Assembly (NCBI RefSeq): GCF_021228795.1
Contig: NZ_CP089309.1
Span: forward strand, 3,965,501 to 4,029,500
DNA: 64,000 nucleotides
From: Thiocapsa bogorovii
GTDB lineage: Bacteria; Pseudomonadota; Gammaproteobacteria; Chromatiales; Chromatiaceae
Reading direction: 5' to 3'
The first letter of the stretch is position 1. Every line of letters starts with the position of its first letter. The notes under the pieces are model-generated. The model was not told the DNA's origin and made no database searches. It worked only from the letters and a program-made list of their open reading frames with translations. Shown here in pieces: positions 28,238 to 35,940 of the stretch. The translations under genes and the position numbers were made by a program.

Positions 28238-29125
28238 ATGATGCGGATCTTATTGTTTCTCGCGACCAACGCGGCGATTCTCGTCGTCATCAGCGTGGTC
28301 TTCCGGTTGCTGGGGATCGACGGGCTGCTGCTTGAAAGCGGCGGGATCGACATGAACGCGCTCTTGATCATGTCGGCGATCATCGGCTTCAGCGGATCGC
28401 TGATCTCGCTGTTCCTCTCGAAGATGATGGCCAAACGCGGGATGGGCGTGCAGGTCATCGAGCAGCCGTCCACCCCGTTCGAGCGCTGGTTGATGGAGAC
28501 CGTGGCGCGTCAGTCCCAAGCGGCCGGCATCAAGATGCCGGAGGTCGGTATCTTCGACTCACCCGAGCCCAATGCCTTTGCCACCGGCTGGAATCGCAAC
28601 GATGCCTTGGTGGCCGTCAGCACGGGACTCTTGCAGCACATGACCAAGGACGAGGTCGAGGCGGTCGTGGGTCACGAGATCAGTCACGTCGCGAACGGCG
28701 ACATGGTGACGCTGGCGTTGATCCAGGGTGTGGTCAACACCTTCGTGGTGTTCCTGGCGCGGATCATCGGCCACACGGTCGATCGGGTTGTCTTCAAGAA
28801 CGAGGAAGGCCACGGCATCGCCTATTTCGTCGTCTCGATCGTCGCCGAGATCCTACTCTCCTTCCTGGCCAGCATGATCGTGATGTGGTTCTCGCGCTAC
28901 CGCGAGTTCCGGGCCGACGAGGGCGGTGCGCGTTTGAGCAGCCGGACCCAGATGGCCAATGCGCTGCGTGCCTTGCAGCGTGTCCATCAGCCGCATGATC
29001 TGCCGGCGGGTGAATTTGCGGCCTTCGGCATTTCGGGGAACATCGGTGAGGGTCTGAAGGCGCTGTTCGCCAGCCATCCGCCGTTGGAGAAGCGGATCGC
29101 GGCCCTCGAGCAGACGCGCGACTGA
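28238..29125 (+). CDS. htpX: Heat-shock membrane metalloprotease HtpX
   Basis: 295 residues from the ATG at 28238, with GGAG ten bases upstream; an adjacent ATG at 28241 is possible. Two N-terminal membrane segments (1-25, about 40-60) precede the zinc site HEISH at 146-150, and the third ligand lies in FRADEGGA. Two more membrane segments lie between. HtpX degrades misfolded inner-membrane proteins alongside FtsH. Length and motifs fit the family exactly. Confidence 0.96.
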   Translation: MMRILLFLATNAAILVVISVVFRLLGIDGLLLESGGIDMNALLIMSAIIGFSGSLISLFLSKMMAKRGMGVQVIEQPSTPFERWLMETVARQSQAAGIKMPEVGIFDSPEPNAFATGWNRNDALVAVSTGLLQHMTKDEVEAVVGHEISHVANGDMVTLALIQGVVNTFVVFLARIIGHTVDRVVFKNEEGHGIAYFVVSIVAEILLSFLASMIVMWFSRYREFRADEGGARLSSRTQMANALRALQRVHQPHDLPAGEFAAFGISGNIGEGLKALFASHPPLEKRIAALEQTRD

Positions 29126-29225
29126 CCGCGGGGCATCGACTCGCCGAATCGAGCGAGTCGTTGCCGATCGCTGTTTTAGACCAAGCGCCCGGCGTGAGCC
29201 GGGTTGTTTTCGAGACGGGTGGGTC

Positions 29226-29813
29226 ATGTGGCGAAACACAGATGAGGGCTACGGATGGGTTGCCGTGGTGCTGCACTGGCTGGCGGTGGTGGTTGTCGTC
29301 GGTCTCTTCGCGCTGGGTCTGTGGATGGTCGAGCTGACCTACTACGACGCTTGGTATCGACGGGCGACGGATATCCATAAGGGCGTCGGAATCCTGCTTT
29401 TCCTCCTCATCCTGGCTCGACTGGGTTGGCGGCTGGTCAACCCCCGTCCGGCCTCGGAGCCGACGCACTCGCGCCTGGAGCGCGTTGCCGCGGCCGCTGC
29501 GCATGTTTTCTTGTACGTCCTGCTGTTTGCGGTAATGACGGCGGGATATCTGATCTCGACTGCGGACGGACGGGCGATTGATGTCTTCGGCCTCTTCAGC
29601 GTTCCGGCCACCATCTCCGGTCTGCCCGGACAGGCAGACATTGCAGGGGACGTCCACCTGGCCTTGGCGATCGCCCTGATCGTTCTTGCCGGATTTCATT
29701 CACTTGCCGCGTTGAAGCATCATTTCATCGATCGAGACCGCACGCTGTTGCGGATGCTTGGGCGCACGCCACGTCCGTTCAGGTCCAGCACAGACTCGAG
29801 GAGAGAAGCATGA
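29226..29813 (+). CDS. Cytochrome b561 family protein
   Basis: 195 residues with four membrane helices. Candidate haem-ligand histidines are in VVLHWLAVVVVVG, TDIHKGVGILLFLL, AGDVHLALAIALIVL and GFHSLAALKHHF. CybB-type proteins move electrons from quinol in the inner membrane. The last codons overlap the ATG of the YceI gene (ATGA), a frequent pairing. Confidence 0.92.
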   Translation: MWRNTDEGYGWVAVVLHWLAVVVVVGLFALGLWMVELTYYDAWYRRATDIHKGVGILLFLLILARLGWRLVNPRPASEPTHSRLERVAAAAAHVFLYVLLFAVMTAGYLISTADGRAIDVFGLFSVPATISGLPGQADIAGDVHLALAIALIVLAGFHSLAALKHHFIDRDRTLLRMLGRTPRPFRSSTDSRREA

Positions 29814-30409
29814 AATCCATGAAGATCAAAGCCTTGTCCATTGCGATCTGGTGTCTCGCCGTTGCCGCTACGATCCCGTCCGTCGCGACCGCGACGGTCG
29901 AGCGCTATGTGATCGACACCGAGGGCGGTCATGCCTTCGTGCAGTTTCGCGTCAAACATCTGGCCTACAGCTGGCTATACGGCCGTTTCAACGACTTTTC
30001 GGGAACCTTCACCTACGACACCGAGGATACGAGCAACTCCGGGATCGAGCTGACCATCAACACGGCAAGCCTTGATTCCAATCATGCCGTGCGCGACAAG
30101 CATCTGCGTGGAGAGGATTTTCTCGATGTCGACCGGTATCCGCAGGCATCCTTCAAGTCGACGGCCTATAAGGAGACCGGCTTCAACACCTCAGTGCTCG
30201 AAGGCGAGCTGACCCTGAAAGGCATCACCAAGCCGGTCCGGATCGAGGTGCAGCGTATCGGCAACGGGCCGGATCCCTGGGGCGGATATCGTCGCGGGTT
30301 TCAGGGCTCGACCAGTTTCGCGCTCAAGGACTTCGGGATCGACTACGATCTGGGGCCGGCTGCCCGAAAGGTGGAGATGATTCTGTCCATCGAAGGGGTT
30401 CGGCAATAG
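29810..30409 (+). CDS. YceI family periplasmic lipid-binding-like protein
   Basis: 199 residues. A signal peptide spans about 1-28 (IWCLAVAATIPSVATA). The YceI barrel follows: YVIDTEGGHAFVQFRVKHLA, GTFTYDTEDTSNSGIEL, HLRGEDFLDVDRYPQASFKS, LEGELTLKGITKPVRI and GIDYDLGPAARKVEMILSIE. YceI folds bind isoprenoid-type lipids. Coupling to cytochrome b561 suggests a shared quinone or redox role. Confidence 0.93.
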   Translation: MKSMKIKALSIAIWCLAVAATIPSVATATVERYVIDTEGGHAFVQFRVKHLAYSWLYGRFNDFSGTFTYDTEDTSNSGIELTINTASLDSNHAVRDKHLRGEDFLDVDRYPQASFKSTAYKETGFNTSVLEGELTLKGITKPVRIEVQRIGNGPDPWGGYRRGFQGSTSFALKDFGIDYDLGPAARKVEMILSIEGVRQ

Positions 30410-30458
30410 GGTGAAGGCGGTATGATTTCGTCACTCGAAACAACCGACGAGACGCGCC

Positions 30459-30770
30459 ATGCAACCTCGCACTGTCCTGATGGGTCTGGTCTTCCTTGCG
30501 ATCGCTCCGATGTCGAATGCGGATGGATTGGGCCAGCCGATCACGGTCGAAATCGTCAACCCCGGCTTCGATGAGCGCATGATCGAGGTCGTCGACAACA
30601 TCTGCCGAGAGGTCGTGGTGTCGGCGCCATTGGCCGCGGAGGCGAGTGTCAGCGCGCATGTCTGTACCCGAGACATGGGCAAGGGCGACGTCACCGTCCG
30701 CAACACCCTCACGGGAGCGAAGCAGCGACATGCGGGCGTGATCGGCGACGCTCAATTGACGGCGCCTTAG
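30459..30770 (+). CDS. Small secreted protein of unknown function
   Basis: 103 residues with a clear signal peptide (MQPRTVLMGLVFLAIAPMSN). The mature part holds two cysteines (NICREVV and HVCTRDMG) that could form a disulfide. It is not a recognised family. It lies between the YceI gene and a convergent HAD gene. Confidence 0.65.
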   Translation: MQPRTVLMGLVFLAIAPMSNADGLGQPITVEIVNPGFDERMIEVVDNICREVVVSAPLAAEASVSAHVCTRDMGKGDVTVRNTLTGAKQRHAGVIGDAQLTAP

Positions 30771-30807
30771 ACCACTGGGTTCGTCCGCACGGGGTCCGGG
30801 GATCGGA

Positions 30808-31623
30808 TCAGGCGAGCAGCCCCGGAATATCTCGGTCCAAGGCGTCGATCAGGTCGTCCAGGCTGTTCAGATCGTAATCCGGCGGCGGCATGCCTTCGAT
30901 CCAGGGACGACCGGGTGCAAACCGACCGGTGCGTACGAGCGCGTTCCACATGCCGAGCCGCTCCGCACCTGCGATGTCCGTATCCGGACGATCGCCGACC
31001 ATCATGCATTCAGCCGCCGTGGACCCGAGAATTTCGAGCGACATCTCGTAGAGCAGGGGCTCGGGTTTGCCCACGAAGGTGGGCGTCACCCCGGTTGCGG
31101 CTGCGAAGGGTGCGACTAACGCGCCACCGCCGGGCAGGACCACATGACGGCCGTCAAGGATGCCGTCGACGGCGGTGTCCGGATTCGTGGCGACCAGGCG
31201 GGCGCCACGGCTCAAGATGAGGTTGATGCCGACGGTGAGCTGCTCGAAGTCCAGCCCCGGGCCCTCTCCCACGACGACCACGTCGGCACGCTCGGCGTCT
31301 GGCGTTCCAACCGCGCGTAGAGCCACGTCCAACCCGCCCGCGCCGACGGCGAAATAACGGAATCCAGGGCGAACATGGGTCAGCCAGCGTGCCGTGGCCG
31401 AGGCCGAAGTCACGATCCGCTCCGGGTTCGGTCGCGGCAAATCCATCGAGGCGAAGGCGTCGGCGACCTGCTCGGGCGTGCGGATCGGGTTGTTGGTGAC
31501 GAACGCGTGCGGTGTCGATTGCAGTCGGTGGAGTAGCCGCCGTGCGCCCGGCAGGGGCCGGTCTCCATGGAAGAGGAGACCGTCCATGTCGAGCATCAGC
31601 GCACGGGGAGGGGGGCGTTTCAT
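30808..31623 (-). CDS. HAD-superfamily phosphatase, NagD-like
   Basis: 271 residues. HAD motif I is LMLDMDGLLFHGDRPL, motif II is FVTNNPIRTPEQV, the lysine region is FVGKPEPLLYEMSLEIL and motif IV is CMMVGDRPDTDIAGAERLGM. The C2-type cap in the middle marks the NagD/p-nitrophenylphosphatase group, which dephosphorylates small metabolites; the substrate is not predictable. The ATG follows the DUF3501 stop directly, implying an operon with the two Fe-S-related genes upstream. Confidence 0.9.
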   Translation of the reverse strand: MKRPPPRALMLDMDGLLFHGDRPLPGARRLLHRLQSTPHAFVTNNPIRTPEQVADAFASMDLPRPNPERIVTSASATARWLTHVRPGFRYFAVGAGGLDVALRAVGTPDAERADVVVVGEGPGLDFEQLTVGINLILSRGARLVATNPDTAVDGILDGRHVVLPGGGALVAPFAAATGVTPTFVGKPEPLLYEMSLEILGSTAAECMMVGDRPDTDIAGAERLGMWNALVRTGRFAPGRPWIEGMPPPDYDLNSLDDLIDALDRDIPGLLA

Positions 31624-32205
31624 TCAGTCGGCGAGGTCGCGGGCGAGCGACTCACGGAACTCGGGCGTTGCTTCGACCTGATAGCTGTACTCGGGGTGAT
31701 CGGTCCCGAGCGCGAGCTTTGCACCCTTCTTCATCGCCGCGGCCATCGGCGCTGTCAGCTCGAAGCGCAGGAAATGCACGGCAGACGTCTTAGTCGCGTC
31801 CTCGCGTTCCATATCTTCATCGGCGCTCGCATAGACCCGATCGAAGTCGTCGACCTGGACCCACACCCGATCCTCGATACCGCGCAGCCGCGTCAAGGCA
31901 TCGCGTCGCTCGTCGATGTCCTCGTACTCGATCATGAAGGTCGCCTTCCAATTGCTTCCGTCCGGGATCAGCGGGTTGTAGGCGTCGAGCTCGTCCTGAA
32001 TTCCGGCCGATTCGAAGATTCGCTCGGCACGCAGCATTTCTTGAATCTGGTACTGCATGGTCAGCCGATCTTCGAAGTAGAGCGTGGCATGCGCGCCGAT
32101 CGCCACCTGACGATGCTTCTTGTGGGACATCACCCGAGTCCGGAAATCACCCCGAACCTCCGCGTACTTCTCGAGGCTGTAAAGATCGTCTCGTGTCAAA
32201 TGCAT
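31624..32205 (-). CDS. DUF3501 family protein
   Basis: 193 residues from the ATG at 32205 (GGAG eight bases upstream). LTRDDLYSLEKYAEVRGDFR, HKKHRQVAIGAHATLYFEDR and MQYQIQEMLRAERI are the conserved DUF3501 N-terminus. The family is usually encoded with a GlpC-like Fe-S protein and rubrerythrin and is thought to act in redox stress. Here the partner lies upstream, but an 85-bp hairpin element and about 200 bp of non-coding sequence separate the two. Confidence 0.92.
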   Translation of the reverse strand: MHLTRDDLYSLEKYAEVRGDFRTRVMSHKKHRQVAIGAHATLYFEDRLTMQYQIQEMLRAERIFESAGIQDELDAYNPLIPDGSNWKATFMIEYEDIDERRDALTRLRGIEDRVWVQVDDFDRVYASADEDMEREDATKTSAVHFLRFELTAPMAAAMKKGAKLALGTDHPEYSYQVEATPEFRESLARDLAD

Positions 32206-32415
32206 AGTCGTCTCCAAACCGATTGAGAGGTTTCATGATCCCGGCCAAAGCGCATTCAGTGCGGCTTTCGGGCTCGTCGAGTCGGGCTCGATCCCGCTGT
32301 CTGTGAGCACAGCGGAAGAAGACGGCTGCAAGTCGTCGATCCCGGACTGTCGCCGCTTCGCGACGATCTCCGGCGTCGCCCTTGACTGCCCGAATGAAAA
32401 AGGTTTGTTCCATCC

Positions 32416-32500
32416 TGAACCGCGTTACCACCGATGGTTGCATGACCTACGAAGAGCGACTCGGTACGCCAAGCATGAGTGTCCAGCCGGACGCGGTTCA
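32416..32500. repeat. 85-bp hairpin element J
   Basis: Ends are TGAACCGCGT and ACGCGGTTCA. A second partial end GCGCGGTTCA follows directly (32501-32510) and supplies the TGA stop of the GlpC-like gene on the minus strand. The interior is unrelated to other copies. Confidence 0.8.
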
Positions 32501-32507
32501 GCGCGGT

Positions 32508-33848
32508 TCAGAGCCCGTAGGCCAACCGCAACAGGCTCAGCGGATGCTGCTGCTCGCCATCCTTGCCGAGTGCATGCGCGATATGGGCCCCGGCCATCGG
32601 ACAGTCGCTGCCGAAGTGATCCGGTGCCGCCTTCTCCACGCGGCCCGCAACCGGGCGCACGATCTTCATCGCGGAGGCGTAGTACTCCTTCTTCACCGCG
32701 TAGGTGCCGTCGTGGCCCGAGCAACGCTCGATGATCTCCACTGTCGTGTCCGGCACGAGTGCCAGGACCTCACGGGTCTTCTGCCCGATGTTCTGAACAC
32801 GCTGATGGCAAGACGCCTGATAGATGACGTTGCCCAACGGTTTCTTGAAGTCCGTGTTCAGCTTGCCGTGCTTGTGACGGAGCATCAGATATTCGAAGGG
32901 GTCGAAGATGTGTGCCTTGACCGCCTGCACGTCTGTGTCCTCCGGGAACATCAGCGGCAGCTCTTGTTTGAACATCAGCACGCAAGACGGGATCATGGCG
33001 ACGATGTCCCAGCCGTCGTCGACCAGACGCTTGAGCACCGGGATGTTGGCGTCCTTCGCTGCCTTGACGGCCTCCAAGTCACCGAGCTCAAGCTTGGGCA
33101 TGCCGCAGCATTGCTCCTTTTCCGGGAGCGTAACCGGGATGCCCGAATGTTCGAAGACGGCGATCAGATCGGCGTTGACGCCCGGCTCGTTGTAGTTGCC
33201 GTAACAGGTCGTGAAGAGCGCGACCTTGCCGGTGGTCGGACCGGCCGCCTCGCCCGTGGCGGAGCGTCCGATGCGTGCCTTCTCGGCCTTGCGCAGGGTG
33301 TTGCTCACGTAAGGCGGTACGCGCGCCTCTTTATGGACACCGAGCACGGCCTCGAGTGCTTGTCGACCGAGCGTGTTGGAATTGACGGCGTTGACCAATC
33401 CGTTGACAACCGGAATTCCGGCGAGCGATCCGACGGTGTCGGTGCTGGTGAGGATGCGATCACGCGTTTTCACGTTGCCCTGCCGATATTTCACGGCCTT
33501 GGCACGGAGCATCAGGTGGGGGAAGTCAAGGTTCCACTCATGCGGCGGAACGTACGGACACTTCGTCATGTAGCACAGATCGCAGAGGTAACAATGATCG
33601 ACGACCTTCCAGTAGTCGTCCTTGGCGACGCCGTCGACCTCCATCGATTCGGACTCATCCACCAGATCGAAGAGCGTCGGGAAGGATTGGCATAGACTGA
33701 CGCAGCGGCGACAGCCGTGACAGATGTCAAAGACGCGCTCCAGCTCCTTGTCGAGCGAAGCCTGTTCGTAGAAATCAGCACTTTGCCAGTCGAGCGGGTG
33801 ACGGGTCGGGGCTTCTAGACTCCCCTCCCGGCTGATTGTCGTCGCCAT
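32508..33848 (-). CDS. Heterodisulfide-reductase-related Fe-S protein (GlpC-like)
   Basis: 446 residues. Two [4Fe-4S] motifs lie near the N-terminus (CHGCRRCVSLCQSFP and CYLCDLCYMTKCPYVPP). Two CCG domains follow (TTCYGNYNEP with EKEQCCGMPKLELGD, and YQASCHQRVQNIG with IERCSGHDGTY). This is the cytoplasmic electron-transfer or thiol-redox subunit found with DUF3501 proteins. The rubrerythrin usually encoded next to it is not in the adjacent 275 bp. The stop codon lies in the terminal repeat of a hairpin element. Confidence 0.92.
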   Translation of the reverse strand: MATTISREGSLEAPTRHPLDWQSADFYEQASLDKELERVFDICHGCRRCVSLCQSFPTLFDLVDESESMEVDGVAKDDYWKVVDHCYLCDLCYMTKCPYVPPHEWNLDFPHLMLRAKAVKYRQGNVKTRDRILTSTDTVGSLAGIPVVNGLVNAVNSNTLGRQALEAVLGVHKEARVPPYVSNTLRKAEKARIGRSATGEAAGPTTGKVALFTTCYGNYNEPGVNADLIAVFEHSGIPVTLPEKEQCCGMPKLELGDLEAVKAAKDANIPVLKRLVDDGWDIVAMIPSCVLMFKQELPLMFPEDTDVQAVKAHIFDPFEYLMLRHKHGKLNTDFKKPLGNVIYQASCHQRVQNIGQKTREVLALVPDTTVEIIERCSGHDGTYAVKKEYYASAMKIVRPVAGRVEKAAPDHFGSDCPMAGAHIAHALGKDGEQQHPLSLLRLAYGL

Positions 33849-34123
33849 GCGCTAACCTCCCCTGAAAGGGTGTTGTCCGTAGTCCGAGCGCGTCGAGACC
33901 GGGTTGCTGTGCCGGGTCGCTCACCGAGCGCAGGGCCCTCACCGGCGGCTTCAGCGCCCCGAAGCGGCGAACGGATTCGGTCTAGCTCGGTCCCGACGTC
34001 TGCTTAACTTTAGACCCGCCGGTGCTGGCGCACCAATCGAAAGGGCGAATCGAAATCATCGTCGGGACAAACCGCCCGCGGTCTGCCGGCGCCTCACCGA
34101 GCTCGGTTCGTGGCCTCGGTCGT

Positions 34124-34672
34124 TTACAGCAGTTTCTCGATCGCCTTCACGACCTTGCGGTCTTCCGGCTTGGTGAAGCTGACATAGTGGTCCACGAGAT
34201 TGCCGTCGCGATCGATGAGGTACTTGTAGAAGTTCCACTTCGGGTAGGGTGCGCCGGCACTGGCAAGTCGCTCGAAGACCGGGGATGCCGCGCCTTTCTT
34301 GACGCTGACCTTTTCGAACATCGGGAACTCAACCGAGTAGGTCAGGCGACAGAACTTCTCGATTTCTTCCTCGTTCCCCGGCTCCTGGTTCGCAAAGTCG
34401 TTGGACGGGAAGCCCAGCACGACGAGCCCCCGATCTTTGTACTTGCTGTAAAGGGCTTCGAGCCCCTCGTATTGCGAGGTGAATCCGCATTTGCTCGCGG
34501 TGTTGACGATCAGGACCACTTTGCCCTGATACGCTTCGCAGAGGTTGACGACCTCCTCGCCTGCGAGTCGACGCGCCTCGACATCGAGCAAGGGTGAGCA
34601 GGGTGGGGTGGCGGCGCTTGCTGTGGAGCTCATGAGGGCGATTCCTAGTGCGAAAAGTGTGGACTTCATCAT
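34124..34672 (-). CDS. Secreted glutathione peroxidase family protein
   Basis: 182 residues from the ATG at 34672; the frame is open upstream, but this start gives a clean signal peptide (MKSTLFALGIALMSSTASA). The peroxidatic cysteine is Cys62 in IVNTASKCGFTSQYEGLEAL. The conserved FPSNDFANQEPG and PKWNFYKYLIDRDG supply the Gln and Trp/Asn of the active site. It is a cysteine enzyme that reduces peroxides in the periplasm. Its upstream region holds a 46-bp perfect palindrome. Confidence 0.93.
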   Translation of the reverse strand: MMKSTLFALGIALMSSTASAATPPCSPLLDVEARRLAGEEVVNLCEAYQGKVVLIVNTASKCGFTSQYEGLEALYSKYKDRGLVVLGFPSNDFANQEPGNEEEIEKFCRLTYSVEFPMFEKVSVKKGAASPVFERLASAGAPYPKWNFYKYLIDRDGNLVDHYVSFTKPEDRKVVKAIEKLL

Positions 34673-34753
34673 CGGGGGAATCTCTTCGGCCTCGGCCATG
34701 CTTCGTTTTGTCTCGTCTTCCGCGAGGTAATGCGCAAAAAGCCGAATACAATG

Positions 34754-34799
34754 CCGTCCTCGGCGGGGAGGCGACGCGTCGCCTCCCCGCCGAGGACGG
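34754..34799. repeat. 46-bp perfect palindrome
   Basis: The arms CCGTCCTCGGCGGGGAGGCG and their exact complement meet at an ACGCGT centre without a loop. It lies about 80 bp upstream of the glutathione peroxidase start and about 155 bp upstream of the divergent reductase start. No T-run follows, so it is not a standard terminator. It could be a cruciform or a protein-binding site. Confidence 0.9.
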
Positions 34800-34954
34800 G
34801 AGAGGGACGGGGATGATTTGAAAACGGGTGGCGGGCACCAACCTGACATCCCTACGGAAAGATGCCGTTGCGAGTGAATTAGACGCTCTCGTCAACGTCG
34901 TCCGTGCGATCACGAGGTCGGGTTTTTGGGATCAACGAGGAGCAGGATTCGGTT

Positions 34955-35698
34955 ATGAGCGACTGGGTAAAAGCGAAGGTGACGGGCAAGCATGCCTGGA
35001 CGGACGGACTCTACAGCATGCAGTTCGACGGTCCGGTCGCCGACTTCAAGGCGGGGCAATACATCAAAGTCGCTTTGGATATCGAGGGCGATCGCGTGGG
35101 TCGACCCTATTCGCTCGTCAATCCGCCGCAGGAGCGTCCTGTGGAGATCTATTTCAACGAAGTGCCGGAGGGCCCGCTGACGCCGCGTCTGTCCGACCTG
35201 AATCCCGGCGACGAGGTCTGGCTGTCGGAGAAGCCGGGCGGGATCTTCACGCTCGACACGGTCGAGCCCGCGGAGACGCTTTGGCTGCTCGCGACCGGCA
35301 CTGCGCTCGGTGTCTATCTCTCGATCCTGCGTTCGTCGGAGCCCTGGGATTTGTTCGACCGCGTCGTTCTGGTCCACGGCGTCCGCCAGGCCACCGATTT
35401 GACCTACGGCGAGACCCTTGCGGCGATCGCCGAGCGCCGTGGCGAACGGTTCAAGTTCGTGCCGGCGGTCAGTCGCGAGGCGGTCCCGGAGGCATTGACC
35501 GGCCGGATCACCGACCTGTTGACAGGCGGCAGCTTGGAGTCCCATGTCGGGGCGACGATCGACCCTCGGACCAGCCACGTGATGCTCTGCGGGAACTCGG
35601 CCATGATCAAGGACGTGAAGGTCATCCTAGAAGAGCGGGGTCTGGCCCGCCATAAGCGTCATGCGCCCGGTCAGTACACGACCGAGCAGTACCACTAA
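34955..35698 (+). CDS. Ferredoxin--NADP+ reductase family protein
   Basis: 247 residues from the ATG at 34955. The FAD-binding barrel contains FKAGQYIKVAL and GRPYSLVNPP (R-x-Y-S), and the NADP domain has LLATGTALGVYLSIL, VVLVHGVRQATDL, MLCGNSAMI and a C-terminal YTTEQYH. It exchanges electrons between ferredoxin or flavodoxin and NADP(H). Its TAA stop is the first three bases of hairpin element A. Confidence 0.94.
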   Translation: MSDWVKAKVTGKHAWTDGLYSMQFDGPVADFKAGQYIKVALDIEGDRVGRPYSLVNPPQERPVEIYFNEVPEGPLTPRLSDLNPGDEVWLSEKPGGIFTLDTVEPAETLWLLATGTALGVYLSILRSSEPWDLFDRVVLVHGVRQATDLTYGETLAAIAERRGERFKFVPAVSREAVPEALTGRITDLLTGGSLESHVGATIDPRTSHVMLCGNSAMIKDVKVILEERGLARHKRHAPGQYTTEQYH

Positions 35699-35780
35699 AC
35701 TGCGCCCAGTGCGGTATGCGATGTTTCTGGATGGGATCGGCCCTCGCGGACTTGACGAGCGTTTGAGTCTGCGCAGTTTA
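35696..35780. repeat. 85-bp hairpin element A
   Basis: Ends are TAAACTGCGCCC and TGCGCAGTTTA. The first TAA is the stop of the reductase gene. The interior is similar to that of element B at 37504 (for example GGGATCG and GTTTGAG at equivalent places). Element K follows after an A+T-rich linker beginning GGATATTAG. Confidence 0.9.
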
Positions 35781-35803
35781 GGATATTAGAAAATCGATCG
35801 GTT

Positions 35804-35887
35804 CAAACTGCGTCCCCGCGAAGCGTCGTGGATGTACCAAACGCCGAGCTCACTCGAAAATGAGCCTCTCGCTCTGGGCGCGGTTCA
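35804..35887. repeat. 84-bp hairpin element K
   Basis: Ends are CAAACTGCGTCC and GGGCGCGGTTCA. It forms a tandem pair with element A, separated by 23 bp (35781-35803). It lies 53 bp before the chosen ligase start. Confidence 0.75.
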
Positions 35888-35940
35888 GCCTTGGGCGATC
35901 CGGAATTGGGAGATCGGTACCGATTGCATCGACGAGCCGG

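Noticed and set aside
27961-28335. Plus-strand open frame of 124 codons starting SQAGSNRRPQHC-like
   Set aside because: It reads through tRNA-Ala and the htpX leader. This peptide is a well-known false translation of a tRNA gene.
32147-32443. Possible small gene between the GlpC-like and DUF3501 genes
   Set aside because: The frame spans hairpin element J and the DUF3501 start and has no family pattern; it is not a rubrerythrin.
34754-34799. Palindrome as a transcription terminator
   Set aside because: No T-run on either side and no loop.
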